DNA of 44,264 bases from assembly GCA_946405515.1 (NCBI GenBank), contig CAMJHM010000013.1, forward strand, positions 1 to 44,264, in the 5' to 3' direction. Each line of letters begins with the position of its first letter. The stretch's first letter is position 1. This DNA comes from an uncultured Fibrobacter sp. Its GTDB lineage: Bacteria > Fibrobacterota > Fibrobacteria > Fibrobacterales > Fibrobacteraceae. A model generated the notes under the pieces. It ran no database searches and was not told where the DNA came from. It worked only from the letters and a program-made list of their open reading frames with translations. This document shows positions 8,248-17,248 of the stretch, piece after piece. The translations under genes were made by a program, and so were the position numbers.

Positions 8248-10404
8248 TTACCATCCTTGGAAATAGCCAGATTTTAGCCCTTTAAAGGCTACATAACGAC
8301 GATTTCCGGATTTATCCCAGATAATGGCGATTCCGGCAAGGTAATTAATCCACGTTCCGCCGTCTTTCACATTCATGTTAATATTCAAATCTGAGCAGTA
8401 GGCGACAAACGGAACCATCAGCTTGTCATGCGAACTGAGCATGATAAACCTTTCGGGGACCGTGTCGTACTTGGCAAGTAAAACATCCTCGATCAGTTCG
8501 GCGGAGCGGTCTTTCAAGTTGTAGTATGCAACCGTTTCTGCACCATCGGTGTAGGCGCCGTTGTACACATAAAGGCCGATGGCCTCCCAGCCACCACCGG
8601 AAGCATTTTCCACCTTGTTCACCGTATCACGGTTGACCATGTACCAGTCGTCGTTCAACTCGGGGAAAGTATCAGCAATCGTCGTATCCTGGCCACGCCC
8701 GAGAGCAATCGAAATGACCGTCTGCTGCGCACGATAGAACTCGGAAGCCCCGAGGCGGAAATCCTCTTTATGTTTCTTCAGCTTGGCTCCGACTTCCTTG
8801 GATTCCTGGACGCCCTTACTGGTCAAGGGACCTTCCCTACTCACAATGTCCTTGTCGCGTTCACCATGGCGAAGCAAGAAAATCACCTTCTCGTCGTCTT
8901 TGATCCCCTCATAGACTTTCTGAATATCGACAAAGTCGGTAATGGCAGACTTCTTGACAAAGTAAGCGTCACGTTCTGCACGGGAAGACACCACTCGCCA
9001 ACTGCTACTGGCCGCATTGTAGGTATAGACAATTCCCGCATTGACAAGACCCTGACGAGTTTCGCCATCCTGGCCGGCACCAAACCCGTAAGTGTCCTTT
9101 TCCTTGTCCGTCGCTTCGCGCCATGCCCCTGTACCCTCGTCACACACGAAGCGATCCATCGTGACCGATACATCGGAATCGTCCGCAGCATAATACTTGC
9201 TGAACTTGTTTTTCGCATGGACGACTGCGCCGTAGCTTTCGGCTGTGCAGGCCTCTATCCCCAATTCTGCCAGGTAGAAGGTCCTGATATACTTTTCAAA
9301 ATCAGGTACAGCAGTAAGCCCGATTTTTTCCACATTCTTATGGACGGTCTCGAATTCATCGTTGACATCTTCGCCAAACGCCCAGTCTGCAATTTTGGCG
9401 CGGGCAGAGGAATCCTTCCAGGAACCATCCGCAAAGTCAGTGGCCACCTTCCACAAGTTCGCCGCAGTATCGTTTGCAACAGCCTGCATCATGATAGTCA
9501 CGGCCAAGAGAGCGGCACCCGCTTCGCCAGCAGCAAACGACGTCACCGAATCAACCGAGCCCAAACCGGCCTTGTCGAAATGGAACGCTTTCCAGACAGC
9601 ATCGGACGCCTTTTGGGAAGCCTTCCCCACAGTCGTCGATTCAGACGACTTCAAAAGGTGTTGCATGTAAACAGACTTGAGATACGTAAGGACGTTGACA
9701 TTGGCTTCGCCGCCCTTTCCCTGAGCATTCACGAGAGCATACAAGGTATCTTTCATCGTTATCGAGCCACCATGCACCAAGTCGGAGACTTTGCCGTAAA
9801 CACTCGCACGCGCATAAGGGGGGAGGAACGTCACATTCGCAGCCGAGTAGGCCCCATCTTTCGCAGAAATCGTTACAGGGAAACTGCTCCCAGTCTTCTT
9901 GAAAGTCTCGTCCAGAACATCCACGACAACCGAACTTCTGGAATCAAAGATGCCATAGCCGAAAAAGCCCGTGACCGTGACATTTTCCAATTTCGAAGGA
10001 TCCTTATCGTCTTTGTTGGACGGATCCGTCTGCACAACTTCGGAAGTATCGCTTTTTTGCGTAGAATCGTTAACAGCCGAATTCTGATTCAAGGAATCTG
10101 TAGACGTCACCGTGTCCGAATGCGAGACTAAAGAACTCTGGCCAAGAGAATCCGTCTTCGCCGGTTCTACAGAAGAACTGTCCAAAATTTTGGTCCAGCC
10201 ACCGACTCCGCAAATATACTGGACGCCATCCAAAGAATCGACAATCCCAACGCTCGTGGAATCACACAGGCGCATCTCATACTTTGAATCAGAGCCGCTA
10301 GCAGTGTCGTCACCGCACGATGCGAAAAAACACAATGTACCGATGCACACTGCAAGACCAAGGGACTTCAAACCAACGTGTCTACCCAAGCGTTTCTTTG
10401 ACAT
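8248..10404 (-). CDS. Large multidomain lipoprotein histidine phosphatase (paralog 5, first of cluster)
   Basis: 718 residues from the ATG at 10404, chosen because AAGGA lies just upstream and the signal peptide follows (FFASC, Cys30); a frame extension to 10470 lacks such support. Order: Ser/Thr/Asp-rich linker (about 70-130), a domain like that of paralog 4 (VTVTGFFGYGIF ... ANVNVLTYLKSVYM), a helical part, two module copies (CDEGTGAWR, and YTYNAASSSWR) and a phosphatase domain with RHGER, FYRAQQT and SSHD, all catalytic residues kept. It is the promoter-proximal gene of the five; the next gene starts 60 nt after its stop. Confidence 0.82.
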   Translation of the reverse strand: MSKKRLGRHVGLKSLGLAVCIGTLCFFASCGDDTASGSDSKYEMRLCDSTSVGIVDSLDGVQYICGVGGWTKILDSSSVEPAKTDSLGQSSLVSHSDTVTSTDSLNQNSAVNDSTQKSDTSEVVQTDPSNKDDKDPSKLENVTVTGFFGYGIFDSRSSVVVDVLDETFKKTGSSFPVTISAKDGAYSAANVTFLPPYARASVYGKVSDLVHGGSITMKDTLYALVNAQGKGGEANVNVLTYLKSVYMQHLLKSSESTTVGKASQKASDAVWKAFHFDKAGLGSVDSVTSFAAGEAGAALLAVTIMMQAVANDTAANLWKVATDFADGSWKDSSARAKIADWAFGEDVNDEFETVHKNVEKIGLTAVPDFEKYIRTFYLAELGIEACTAESYGAVVHAKNKFSKYYAADDSDVSVTMDRFVCDEGTGAWREATDKEKDTYGFGAGQDGETRQGLVNAGIVYTYNAASSSWRVVSSRAERDAYFVKKSAITDFVDIQKVYEGIKDDEKVIFLLRHGERDKDIVSREGPLTSKGVQESKEVGAKLKKHKEDFRLGASEFYRAQQTVISIALGRGQDTTIADTFPELNDDWYMVNRDTVNKVENASGGGWEAIGLYVYNGAYTDGAETVAYYNLKDRSAELIEDVLLAKYDTVPERFIMLSSHDKLMVPFVAYCSDLNINMNVKDGGTWINYLAGIAIIWDKSGNRRYVAFKGLKSGYFQGW

Positions 10405-10481
10405 ATCGTATCCTTGCCGATAAAGCCAACAGAGCATCCCAAAAACCAAGCCTTGGACCGGTCCAGTCAAAAGCTCGCTTA

Positions 10482-10510
10482 AAAATAATTTTTTTGTAAC
10501 AAGAATTCAA
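10482..10510 (-). promoter_or_regulatory. sigma-70-type promoter of the phosphatase cluster
   Basis: TTGAAT, 17-nt spacer, TATTTT on the minus strand, about 78 nt upstream of the chosen start at 10404. Confidence 0.5.
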
Positions 10511-10517
10511 GATAGGC

Positions 10518-10537
10518 GGCAACCTATAGGGGTTGCC
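10518..10537 (-). terminator. weak stem-loop after the CoA-transferase gene
   Basis: GGCAACC/GGTTGCC stem of 7 bp with a 6-nt loop, 10 nt past the stop codon. Only scattered T residues follow, so it may be an attenuating or rho-assisted end. Confidence 0.45.
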
Positions 10538-10547
10538 CAACCCATTT

Positions 10548-12035
10548 TTAAAGCATTTTTCCTGTTTCCAAGAACCGGTTGTGCATCTCGAAGGCTCGGG
10601 ACAGGGCAAGCGGAAGGTGAACCCCCTTGGCATGCTTCAGGCCGAACTCCAATACATCGGTCAGTTCATCGCGAAAATCGGGATGGGCACAATTCTTGAT
10701 AATCAGGCGAGCACGTTCTTCGGCTGGCAACCCGCGAAGGTCGGCCACGCCCTGCTCCGTCACGAAAATCATCGTATCGTGCTCGGTATGGTCCACATGG
10801 CTCACGTAAGGGACCACTGAACTGATTGCCCCACCTTTGGCAACGGACGGCGTGAGGAAAAATCCCAGCGCACAGTTACGCGCAAAATCTGCAGAACCCC
10901 CGATGCCGTTCATCATGGCAGAACCGCAGACTAGCGAGCTGTTCACGTTGCCGAAAATATCCATTTCGAGTGCCGTATTCATCGAAATCACACCGACACG
11001 GCGAATCAGGTCGGGACTGTTGCTCACCTCCTGCTGGCGCAGGATAAAATGCTTTTTCCATTCGGCACTGTTTTCCACGAATTCCTTCTGGGCCGATTGC
11101 GAAAGCGTGAGCGCCGTTCCCGAAGCAATTCCAAGTTTCCCGCGTTTGAGGAGCGGCAGGCAAGCTTCCTGAATAACCTCGGTGAAAAGGTCAATCTGGC
11201 CAAGCCTATCGTCTTCGGCCATGGCGCAAAGTACTGCATTTGCCACCTTGCCGACGCCACTTTGGTAGGCCATGCCCTTGGGCAGGCGCCCACGAGATTC
11301 CTCGAAGCGGATAAAGTCCAGAATGCGTTCACCGATATTTTTCGAAACCTCGTCGGGTTCCACGAAAGGAGTCACCTCGTCGAGACAATCCTGTTCGACA
11401 ATGGCAATCACCTTGTTCGTATCAATCTGCACAAATTCGCCCCCAACGCGGTCTCCGGCCGAATATATCGGGAATGGTTTTGCGTGGGGCGGAAGCTCGG
11501 GCAGGGCATTATCGTGCATCCCGATGCAGCTGTCGCCCAGGCGGGTATTCAGTTCCAAGATAATCTTTTGGGCCATTTCGAGGTAGCATACGGAATTGCC
11601 ACCCGATGTCGAAAGGCAGACGCGGCCATCCGGCAAAATGGCGGAGACTTCGATAATGGCAACCGTCGGTGCAGGAACGGCCCCAGTACGAACAAGATAG
11701 CCCATCTTGCCGAGATGTGCATCGATATAGTGGATACTGCCGTCGTTTATCGCCTTGCGGAGACTCGGATTGCTCTGGTAAGGCATGCGGAGGCTTACGG
11801 CATTGGCCCGAGCAAGAGCCCCATCACAACTGTCACCAGTAGAGGCTCCCGAAAAAAGCGTAACCTTGAAATCCTGCCCGGCCTCGTGCAACTGTGTCGC
11901 ACGTTCGGCAAGGGCGGCAGGGACAGCCTTGGGATACCCCGCGAGCGTAAAGCCGGACAAGCCCAAAACATCCCCGTTATTTATCATTCCTGCAGCTATT
12001 TCGGCACTGCATTTCCTTGAAGTAATCCAGTCCAT
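10548..12035 (-). CDS. Acetyl-CoA hydrolase/succinate-CoA transferase family protein
   Basis: 495 residues, the usual length of the family of Clostridium Cat1 and Acetobacter AarC. Family landmarks: LSGFTLAGYPKAVP near the N-terminus, YQSGVGKVANAVL (about 247-259), TEVIQE (its Glu at about 276 is where family members carry the glutamate that forms the glutamyl-CoA thioester), LIRRVGVISMNTALEMD, the glycine-rich MNGIGGSADFARN, and VSHVDHTEHDTMIFVTEQG. It would move CoA between succinate/acetate and their thioesters in the cytosol. In a succinate and acetate producer this fits end-product metabolism; which acids it prefers cannot be read here. No strong SD. Upstream is the TTAGTG repeat array shared with the divergent GtrA gene. 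Confidence 0.9.
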   Translation of the reverse strand: MDWITSRKCSAEIAAGMINNGDVLGLSGFTLAGYPKAVPAALAERATQLHEAGQDFKVTLFSGASTGDSCDGALARANAVSLRMPYQSNPSLRKAINDGSIHYIDAHLGKMGYLVRTGAVPAPTVAIIEVSAILPDGRVCLSTSGGNSVCYLEMAQKIILELNTRLGDSCIGMHDNALPELPPHAKPFPIYSAGDRVGGEFVQIDTNKVIAIVEQDCLDEVTPFVEPDEVSKNIGERILDFIRFEESRGRLPKGMAYQSGVGKVANAVLCAMAEDDRLGQIDLFTEVIQEACLPLLKRGKLGIASGTALTLSQSAQKEFVENSAEWKKHFILRQQEVSNSPDLIRRVGVISMNTALEMDIFGNVNSSLVCGSAMMNGIGGSADFARNCALGFFLTPSVAKGGAISSVVPYVSHVDHTEHDTMIFVTEQGVADLRGLPAEERARLIIKNCAHPDFRDELTDVLEFGLKHAKGVHLPLALSRAFEMHNRFLETGKML

Positions 12036-12055
12036 GGCGTAAAAGATAAATAAAA

Positions 12056-12173
12056 GTGGTTGGTGGTTAGTAATTAGTGGTTAGTGATTGGTGGTTAGTG
12101 ATTAGTGATTGGTGGTTACCAATCACTGTTTACTGTTTACCAACCACTGTTCACTGTTTACTATTTACTATCT
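12056..12173. repeat. TTAGTGGTTAGTGATT-type repeat array with internal inverted repeat
   Basis: The gap between the divergent CoA-transferase and GtrA genes is filled by variants of GTGGTTAGTGATTAGTG on the left and of CACTGTTTACTGTTTACC on the right. At 12104-12127 there is a perfect 10-bp inverted repeat, AGTGATTGGT-GGTT-ACCAATCACT. The same family occurs at 15987-16003, 28974-29055 and 40932-40963. Confidence 0.75.
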
Positions 12174-12181
12174 TCCCCCTC

Positions 12182-12598
12182 GTGCTACACTTTATCAAAT
12201 ACAATATCATCGGCATTCTGAATACCCTCATCACGCTCATCGTGGTCTGGATTCTCCACCAGATTCTTGATTGGAACCTGGAACTTTCAAATTTCCTCGG
12301 ATTTGTTGCGGGCGGCCTGAACAGCTACCTATGCAACCGCATCTGGAACTTCAAAAGTACGAACAAGAAGCGGACCGAAGTCATTCGCTTTGCCATCGTC
12401 TTCCTGTGCTCGTACTCGATAAACCTGCTCGTGCTCGAAGGTTGCGTTTACCTGTTCTCACACGTTTCCTGGTGCATGAGCATCAGCAATTTCATGTCTC
12501 GCTTCATGAAACCCGGCTATCTCGCCAATATCATTGCAAACGTAGTGTACGTGATTGTGAGTTTCATGCTCTATAAAAAGTGGGTCTTTAAAAAGTAA
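12182..12598 (+). CDS. GtrA-like four-helix membrane protein
   Basis: 138 residues from a GTG at 12182. The frame is open further upstream (ATG at 12077), but that part is only translated repeat sequence, and family members begin close to the FIKYNIIGILNTL motif seen at residue 4. Four membrane helices are evident, with NFLGFVAGGLNSYLCNRIWNF between the first two, typical of the GtrA family, which is thought to act in transfer of lipid-linked sugars for surface polysaccharide glycosylation. No SD is visible before the GTG, and the repeat array abuts the gene, so the exact start is uncertain. Its stop is followed by a bidirectional terminator. Confidence 0.75.
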   Translation: MLHFIKYNIIGILNTLITLIVVWILHQILDWNLELSNFLGFVAGGLNSYLCNRIWNFKSTNKKRTEVIRFAIVFLCSYSINLLVLEGCVYLFSHVSWCMSISNFMSRFMKPGYLANIIANVVYVIVSFMLYKKWVFKK

Positions 12599-12604
12599 AC
12601 CACA

Positions 12605-12631
12605 CAAAAAAGGCTCCGCCATCGCGGAGCC
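12605..12631. terminator. bidirectional terminator between GtrA and OmpA genes
   Basis: GGCTCCGC-CATC-GCGGAGCC, a perfect 8-bp stem, preceded by six or more A residues (T-run for the minus strand) and followed by CTTCTTGT. It serves two convergent genes. Confidence 0.8.
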
Positions 12632-12652
12632 CTTCTTGTATCAAGCTTTTGC

Positions 12653-15064
12653 TTACTGGAACACGACCAGTTCGATGCGTTCCTGCTTGCCGCTCTTCTG
12701 GTTGGCTTCTTCGCCGCTGAAGCTTGCCGTGCGGAGGCGAGTGGCATCGACACCCTTGGACATCAAGGTGCTCTGCACCGCGATAGCACGATCCTGAGCG
12801 AGCTTCTTGTTCTTTTCGGCATTGCCATTGCCACCGACATAGCCCTGGATTTCGAGCTTCAAGGTCGGAACCTTCTTCATGAGGGCAACGATGTTCGCAA
12901 TGGAGGTCGCACTGCCCTTAGAGAGCGTAGCGGTGCCCTTGTTGAAGGTGAGACCGCGGCCGAGAACCTCAAGGTCTTCCTTCTTGCTGGCCGAGCAGCC
13001 CCTAGCGTCGACAGAAATTCCCTTCGGGGTACCCGGGCACTTGTCCTTATAATCCGGAACAAGGTCACCATCGCTATCCAGAGAGCAACCGGTAGAATCC
13101 ACAGGAGCACCCTTCGGAGTGTTCGGGCACTGGTCAATACCATCGGCCACGCCATCCTTGTCGGTATCGCGGTCGCAACCGACGCTGTCCACCTTGGCAC
13201 CCGGCAGGGTGTTCGGGCACTGGTCAATCTGGTCGGGGACGCCGTCCTTGTCGAAGTCAAGGGCGCAACCGACGCTGTCCACCGTAATACCCTTCGGAGT
13301 ATTCGGGCACTTGTCCTGCTTGTCTGGAACACCATCCTTGTCATCGTCCTTCACGCAGCCGAGGCTATCAACATCGAAGCCGGCCGGAGTGTTCGGGCAG
13401 CGGTCCACGCCATCCGGTACGCCGTCCTTGTCAAAATCCGGTTCGCAACCGAGAGTATCAACCTTGGCTCCCTTCTTGGTGTTCGGGCACTGGTCAATAC
13501 CGTCGAACACGCCATCCTTGTCGGAATCCAGCGGGCAACCCGTAGAGTCGACCTTGGCTCCGAACGGAGTATTCTGGCACTTGTCGCGGAAATCAGCGAC
13601 ACCATCCTTGTCGGTATCAACAGGGCAACCGTCCGCCGAAACCTTGATGCTGTCCGGAGTATTCGGGCACTTGTCGAGCATGTCGGCAACGCCATCCTTG
13701 TCAGCATCGAACGGGCAGCCGAGGCTATCCACAGCGAAGCCCTTCGGAGTCGCCGGGCACTTGTCGAGGTCGTCCATGACACCGTCGTCGTCGCTATCGC
13801 CGACGCAGCCCACATCGTTGACCTTCACGCCCTTCGGAGTATCGGGGCACTTGTCATCAATATCAATCACGCCATCGCCATCGGTATCAATACCGCAACC
13901 GAGGCTATCGACTGTTGCACCAGCCTTGCTGTACGGGCACTTGTCCTTGATATCCGGAACACCGTCGCCATCGGTATCATTGAACTGCTTCGAGGCGAGT
14001 TTGTCACCCTTCGTAATAATCGTCGGGTCGTCGTAAGCCTTCTTGCGGGCATCGAAATGCCACACAAGGGCAGCAACACCGGCGATGATCGGGGTAGAAG
14101 CGTAGCAATAGGTAGCAGACTTGCCGTTCTTGCGGAACTGGACCTGGTAGTTTTCGCAATTTTCACGTTCTTCACCCGATTTGTATCCGGGGTTCATGAA
14201 GAAGCGGGAAGAGAAGTCGACACCCATCGTCAAGTCAACATGGTCTCCGAGGTGAGCACGGAAGCCCGGAGTAACGAGCATCGGGTCAACAACCGGATCG
14301 CGCGGGTACTTGGTCTTTTCCACGCGCATTTCGCCAGAGAATTCGACGAAGAAGTCAACCGCGTTACCCGGAACCAAGTTCAGGGCCGTAGCATAAGAAA
14401 CAACGTTGGCGGCATCGTGGCCGAGAGCCTTGAGGAAGCCACCGCTCAAGTTCCAGCGGAGCGGGAATCCGATTTTCGTCAAATCAAGCGATAAAGCAAG
14501 GGATGCAGAAAGAGCCATTCCTTCGCCAGAATAGGCAGAAGTCACACCATTGTCGTCAAGATACCAAGCATGGCGGGGGCGCACACCGGCACCATCGGTT
14601 CCAGACGGGATGTACATTTCAAGGAACGTAGCAACACCAAAGAAGAAACTGTCATCGAACGGGACACGGAGCTTGGTCCAGACATCCACGTCGCCCATGC
14701 CCGAGGACCACATTTCGTCGCTCACAGGGGATCCTTCATCGGAATTGGCATGATCGTAATAAACCGGCAGGCTAGCACCGATATCCCAGAAGTCGAGGAT
14801 ACCAATACCCAGGTTCACGTTTCCCGACAACGAGGCGTCATCAGCATTGAATGAAGAAGTCTTGCCATTTTCATCGGTATAGGTACCGCCACGACTAAGA
14901 GACCAGGAATCCAATGCAAAATCACCACCCAGACCGAAGGAGAAGTTCCATTGTCCCAGCGTTTTGGCATTCACTTGATGAAGACCATCTGATCCGCCCT
15001 GTAGACCGGTCTGGGCAAAAGCCATCCCGGCGGAGAGCAGCGAAAGTGCTATTAACTTTTTCAT
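12653..15064 (-). CDS. OmpA-family outer membrane protein with 11 thrombospondin type 3 repeats
   Basis: 803 residues. Signal peptide (AGMAFA-QTG) and an N-terminal beta-barrel-like region to about residue 360. Then come 11 copies of a roughly 30-residue Ca-binding TSP3 repeat of form DxDxDGVxDxxDKCPxTPxG...GC, each with two Cys, and a C-terminal OmpA domain (about 700-803). AAGGGATG is a usable SD 5-12 nt before the ATG. OmpA proteins tether the outer membrane to peptidoglycan; TSP3 arrays form a rigid calcium-dependent rod. The OmpA domain is atypical: where the family has GHTDNxG it has GYVGGNG, so the Asp that holds diaminopimelate is missing, while the Arg of QDRAIAV is kept. Peptidoglycan binding may be altered. 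The neighbour upstream is divergent. Confidence 0.9.
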   Translation of the reverse strand: MKKLIALSLLSAGMAFAQTGLQGGSDGLHQVNAKTLGQWNFSFGLGGDFALDSWSLSRGGTYTDENGKTSSFNADDASLSGNVNLGIGILDFWDIGASLPVYYDHANSDEGSPVSDEMWSSGMGDVDVWTKLRVPFDDSFFFGVATFLEMYIPSGTDGAGVRPRHAWYLDDNGVTSAYSGEGMALSASLALSLDLTKIGFPLRWNLSGGFLKALGHDAANVVSYATALNLVPGNAVDFFVEFSGEMRVEKTKYPRDPVVDPMLVTPGFRAHLGDHVDLTMGVDFSSRFFMNPGYKSGEERENCENYQVQFRKNGKSATYCYASTPIIAGVAALVWHFDARKKAYDDPTIITKGDKLASKQFNDTDGDGVPDIKDKCPYSKAGATVDSLGCGIDTDGDGVIDIDDKCPDTPKGVKVNDVGCVGDSDDDGVMDDLDKCPATPKGFAVDSLGCPFDADKDGVADMLDKCPNTPDSIKVSADGCPVDTDKDGVADFRDKCQNTPFGAKVDSTGCPLDSDKDGVFDGIDQCPNTKKGAKVDTLGCEPDFDKDGVPDGVDRCPNTPAGFDVDSLGCVKDDDKDGVPDKQDKCPNTPKGITVDSVGCALDFDKDGVPDQIDQCPNTLPGAKVDSVGCDRDTDKDGVADGIDQCPNTPKGAPVDSTGCSLDSDGDLVPDYKDKCPGTPKGISVDARGCSASKKEDLEVLGRGLTFNKGTATLSKGSATSIANIVALMKKVPTLKLEIQGYVGGNGNAEKNKKLAQDRAIAVQSTLMSKGVDATRLRTASFSGEEANQKSGKQERIELVVFQ
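12990..13980 (-). repeat. TSP3 coding repeats, about 90-bp period, 11 units
   Basis: Eleven consecutive 30-residue units. Each codes for DKDG or DGDG loops and a CPNTP-type Cys plus a GC pair at the unit end. The units differ from one another at many third bases. Confidence 0.85.
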
Positions 15065-15174
15065 CTATCATCCCTTGATGTTAAAGGTTTGTGATGAAAA
15101 ATATATTTTTTTGACAAAAAGTTTGCATCCACAGCCTAAAACAATGCATCTAATCAGGCAAAAAGGAAATTATT

Positions 15175-15930
15175 TTGGACACATCCCCTATTCTTTCTAT
15201 CCAGAACCTGCGCCGAGACTTTAAAATGGGCGACGAGACCGTACATGCGCTGCGAGGGGTGAGTTTTGACATCCACAAAGGCGAATTCGTGACCATCATG
15301 GGAGCGAGCGGGTCCGGAAAGTCCACCATGTTGAACATTCTCGGGTGCATGGACCGACCCACTGCCGGACATTATATATTGGATGGCGAACACACCGAAA
15401 AGCTCAAGCGGGACGCCCTCGCCCGCATCCGCAGCCAAAAAATCGGGTTCGTATTCCAAAGTTACAACCTGTTGAGCCGCACCACCGCCATCGAGAACGT
15501 GGAACTGCCTCTATTATACAATTCGAAGGTTTCTTCTGCCGAAAGGCGCCGCAGGGCAATCAAGGCGCTCGAAAGGGTCGGGCTTGCCGACCGCATGAAC
15601 CACCTCCCCAACCAGCTTTCGGGTGGCCAGCAGCAGAGGGTCGCCATCGCCCGCGCATTGGTGAACGACCCCGTAATTATCCTCGCCGACGAAGCGACCG
15701 GAAACCTGGACACACGCACGAGCTACGAAATCATGATGATTTTCCAGGAACTCAACCGGCAAGGGAAAACAATCGCCTTCGTGACGCACGAACCCGACAT
15801 CGCCACATTCAGCGGCCGGACCATCACGCTGCGCGACGGACTCGTAAAGAAGGACATCGAAAACGAGAACGTGCAAGACGCGAAAGCCGCGTACGAAGCA
15901 CTGCCACCACCAGAGGAGTTTGAGGAATGA
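15175..15930 (+). CDS. MacB/LolD-type ABC transporter ATP-binding protein
   Basis: 251 residues from a TTG start with AAGGA 8 nt upstream. Walker [10 protein letters not shown] (43-51), Q-loop FQSYNLL, signature LSGGQQQ (148-154), Walker B ILADEATG (169-176) and H-loop VTHEP are all present, so it should hydrolyse ATP. The family powers lipoprotein release or macrolide/peptide efflux with a FtsX-like permease, and such a permease follows at 16026. The two are separated by 95 nt of repeat sequence that begins directly at the stop codon. No periplasmic adaptor gene lies nearby, so the exporter may recruit one from elsewhere or act alone. The C-terminal tail ([12 protein letters not shown]) is acidic. 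Confidence 0.9.
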   Translation: MDTSPILSIQNLRRDFKMGDETVHALRGVSFDIHKGEFVTIMGASGSGKSTMLNILGCMDRPTAGHYILDGEHTEKLKRDALARIRSQKIGFVFQSYNLLSRTTAIENVELPLLYNSKVSSAERRRRAIKALERVGLADRMNHLPNQLSGGQQQRVAIARALVNDPVIILADEATGNLDTRTSYEIMMIFQELNRQGKTIAFVTHEPDIATFSGRTITLRDGLVKKDIENENVQDAKAAYEALPPPEEFEE

Positions 15931-16024
15931 GACGAAAGACGAAAGACGAGAGACGAGAGATGAAAGAAATGAGACGAGAGGCTCCTAACCACTATTTACT
16001 AACCACTTCCTACTTCTAACTCCC
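15931..16024. repeat. ACGAGAG array plus CTAACCACT/CTTCCTACTTC repeats inside an ABC operon
   Basis: GACGAAAGACGAAAGACGAG and further ACGAGAG units start at the base after the TGA stop. They are followed by CCTAACCACTATTTACTAACC and CACTTCCTACTTCTAACTCC. The composite fills the whole gap to the next start codon and leaves no obvious SD for the permease gene. Confidence 0.75.
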
Positions 16025-16025
16025 T

Positions 16026-17231
16026 ATGTCCCCTATTACCCTTATCAAAATTTCCCTCCGCGCCCTATTGCGCAACCGCATGCGTACCTTCCTCTCGGTG
16101 CTCGGCATCGTTATCGGTGTCGCAGCCGTGATTGCCATGGTGGCCATGGGCGAAGGCTCCCGCATCTCCATCAAGGAACAGATGACCTCGATGGGCTCGA
16201 ACGCCATCATCATCATGCCCAACCGCGACAGGCGCGGCGGAGTGCAGATGGAATCTACCGAATCGCTCGAAGAAGCCGACGTCATCGCCATCCGCGAGCA
16301 GGCAACCTACATCAACGGAGTCTCCCCGATGATGACCGTGAACGGGCAGGCCATTGTCGGCAACAACAACTCCCCCACGTCGCTTTCTGGCGTTTCTGCC
16401 GATTACCTCAAAATCCGCAACTACGAAATCGAAGACGGAGTGATGTTCGACGATGCCACCGACCGCATGGCGAAAGTCTGCGTTATAGGCCAGACTGTCG
16501 CAAAGAACCTGTTCCCCGAAGGCGACCCCATCGGCAAGACTATCCGTTACAAGAACATTCCGCTGAAAGTCATCGGCACCTTGAAGGCCAAAGGCTCCGG
16601 CGACTTTGGGCAAGACAACGACGACGTGATTTTCACGCCTTACCAGACCGTGATGCGCAGGTTCTCGGCGACAACGAACATCCGGCAAATTTATGCGAAC
16701 TCCATCGGCGAAGGCTATGCCGAAAAGGCGACCGAGGAGATTATGGGAATCCTCAAGGAACGCCGCAACTGGACAAAGCCCACCGACCCGTTCCGCGTAT
16801 TCACGCAAGAAGAAATGATCCAAATGGTCACGAGCACCTCGGACCTGATATCGCTCGTACTCACGATTATCGCTGGAATTAGTTTATTTGTAGGCGGTAT
16901 CGGTATCATGAACATCATGTACGTGTCCGTTACCGAACGCACCAAAGAAATCGGACTCCGCATGGCCATCGGTGCCCGCAGCCGCGACATCATGTTCCAG
17001 TTCCTGTTCGAATCCGTCATCATCAGCCTCTTGGGCGGTGTCATCGGCATCATGCTCGGCATCGCCGCTTCCGAAATCGTAAAGACTTTCTTCAACATGC
17101 CCATGAGCGTTTCCATTACAAGCGTTATCGTGAGTTTTGCCGTATGCTTTGCCACGGGAGTCTTCTTTGGTTGGTACCCCGCACGTAAGGCGAGCCGGCT
17201 CGACCCCATCGAAGCGCTCCGGTTTGAATAG
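16026..17231 (+). CDS. MacB/FtsX-type ABC transporter permease
   Basis: 401 residues. Membrane helix at about 20-45 (VLGIVIGVAAVIAMVAMG), a large periplasmic MacB-type domain (about 50-270, with LSGVSADYLKIRNYEIEDG), then three helices (about 275-300, 325-350, 360-385) and the cytoplasmic end PARKASRLDPIEALRFE that is typical of MacB and LolC/E permeases. It pairs with the ATPase at 15175. The substrate is not evident; macrolide, peptide or lipoprotein transport are all possible in this family. No SD is seen because the upstream gap is all repeat. Confidence 0.9.
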   Translation: MSPITLIKISLRALLRNRMRTFLSVLGIVIGVAAVIAMVAMGEGSRISIKEQMTSMGSNAIIIMPNRDRRGGVQMESTESLEEADVIAIREQATYINGVSPMMTVNGQAIVGNNNSPTSLSGVSADYLKIRNYEIEDGVMFDDATDRMAKVCVIGQTVAKNLFPEGDPIGKTIRYKNIPLKVIGTLKAKGSGDFGQDNDDVIFTPYQTVMRRFSATTNIRQIYANSIGEGYAEKATEEIMGILKERRNWTKPTDPFRVFTQEEMIQMVTSTSDLISLVLTIIAGISLFVGGIGIMNIMYVSVTERTKEIGLRMAIGARSRDIMFQFLFESVIISLLGGVIGIMLGIAASEIVKTFFNMPMSVSITSVIVSFAVCFATGVFFGWYPARKASRLDPIEALRFE

Positions 17232-17248
17232 TTTACTATTTTAAAGTC

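Noticed and set aside
12077..12181. Longer N-terminus for the GtrA protein starting at the ATG at 12077
   Set aside because: The extra 35 residues are translated TTAGTG repeat (WWLVISDWW-type), and the family begins near the GTG at 12182.
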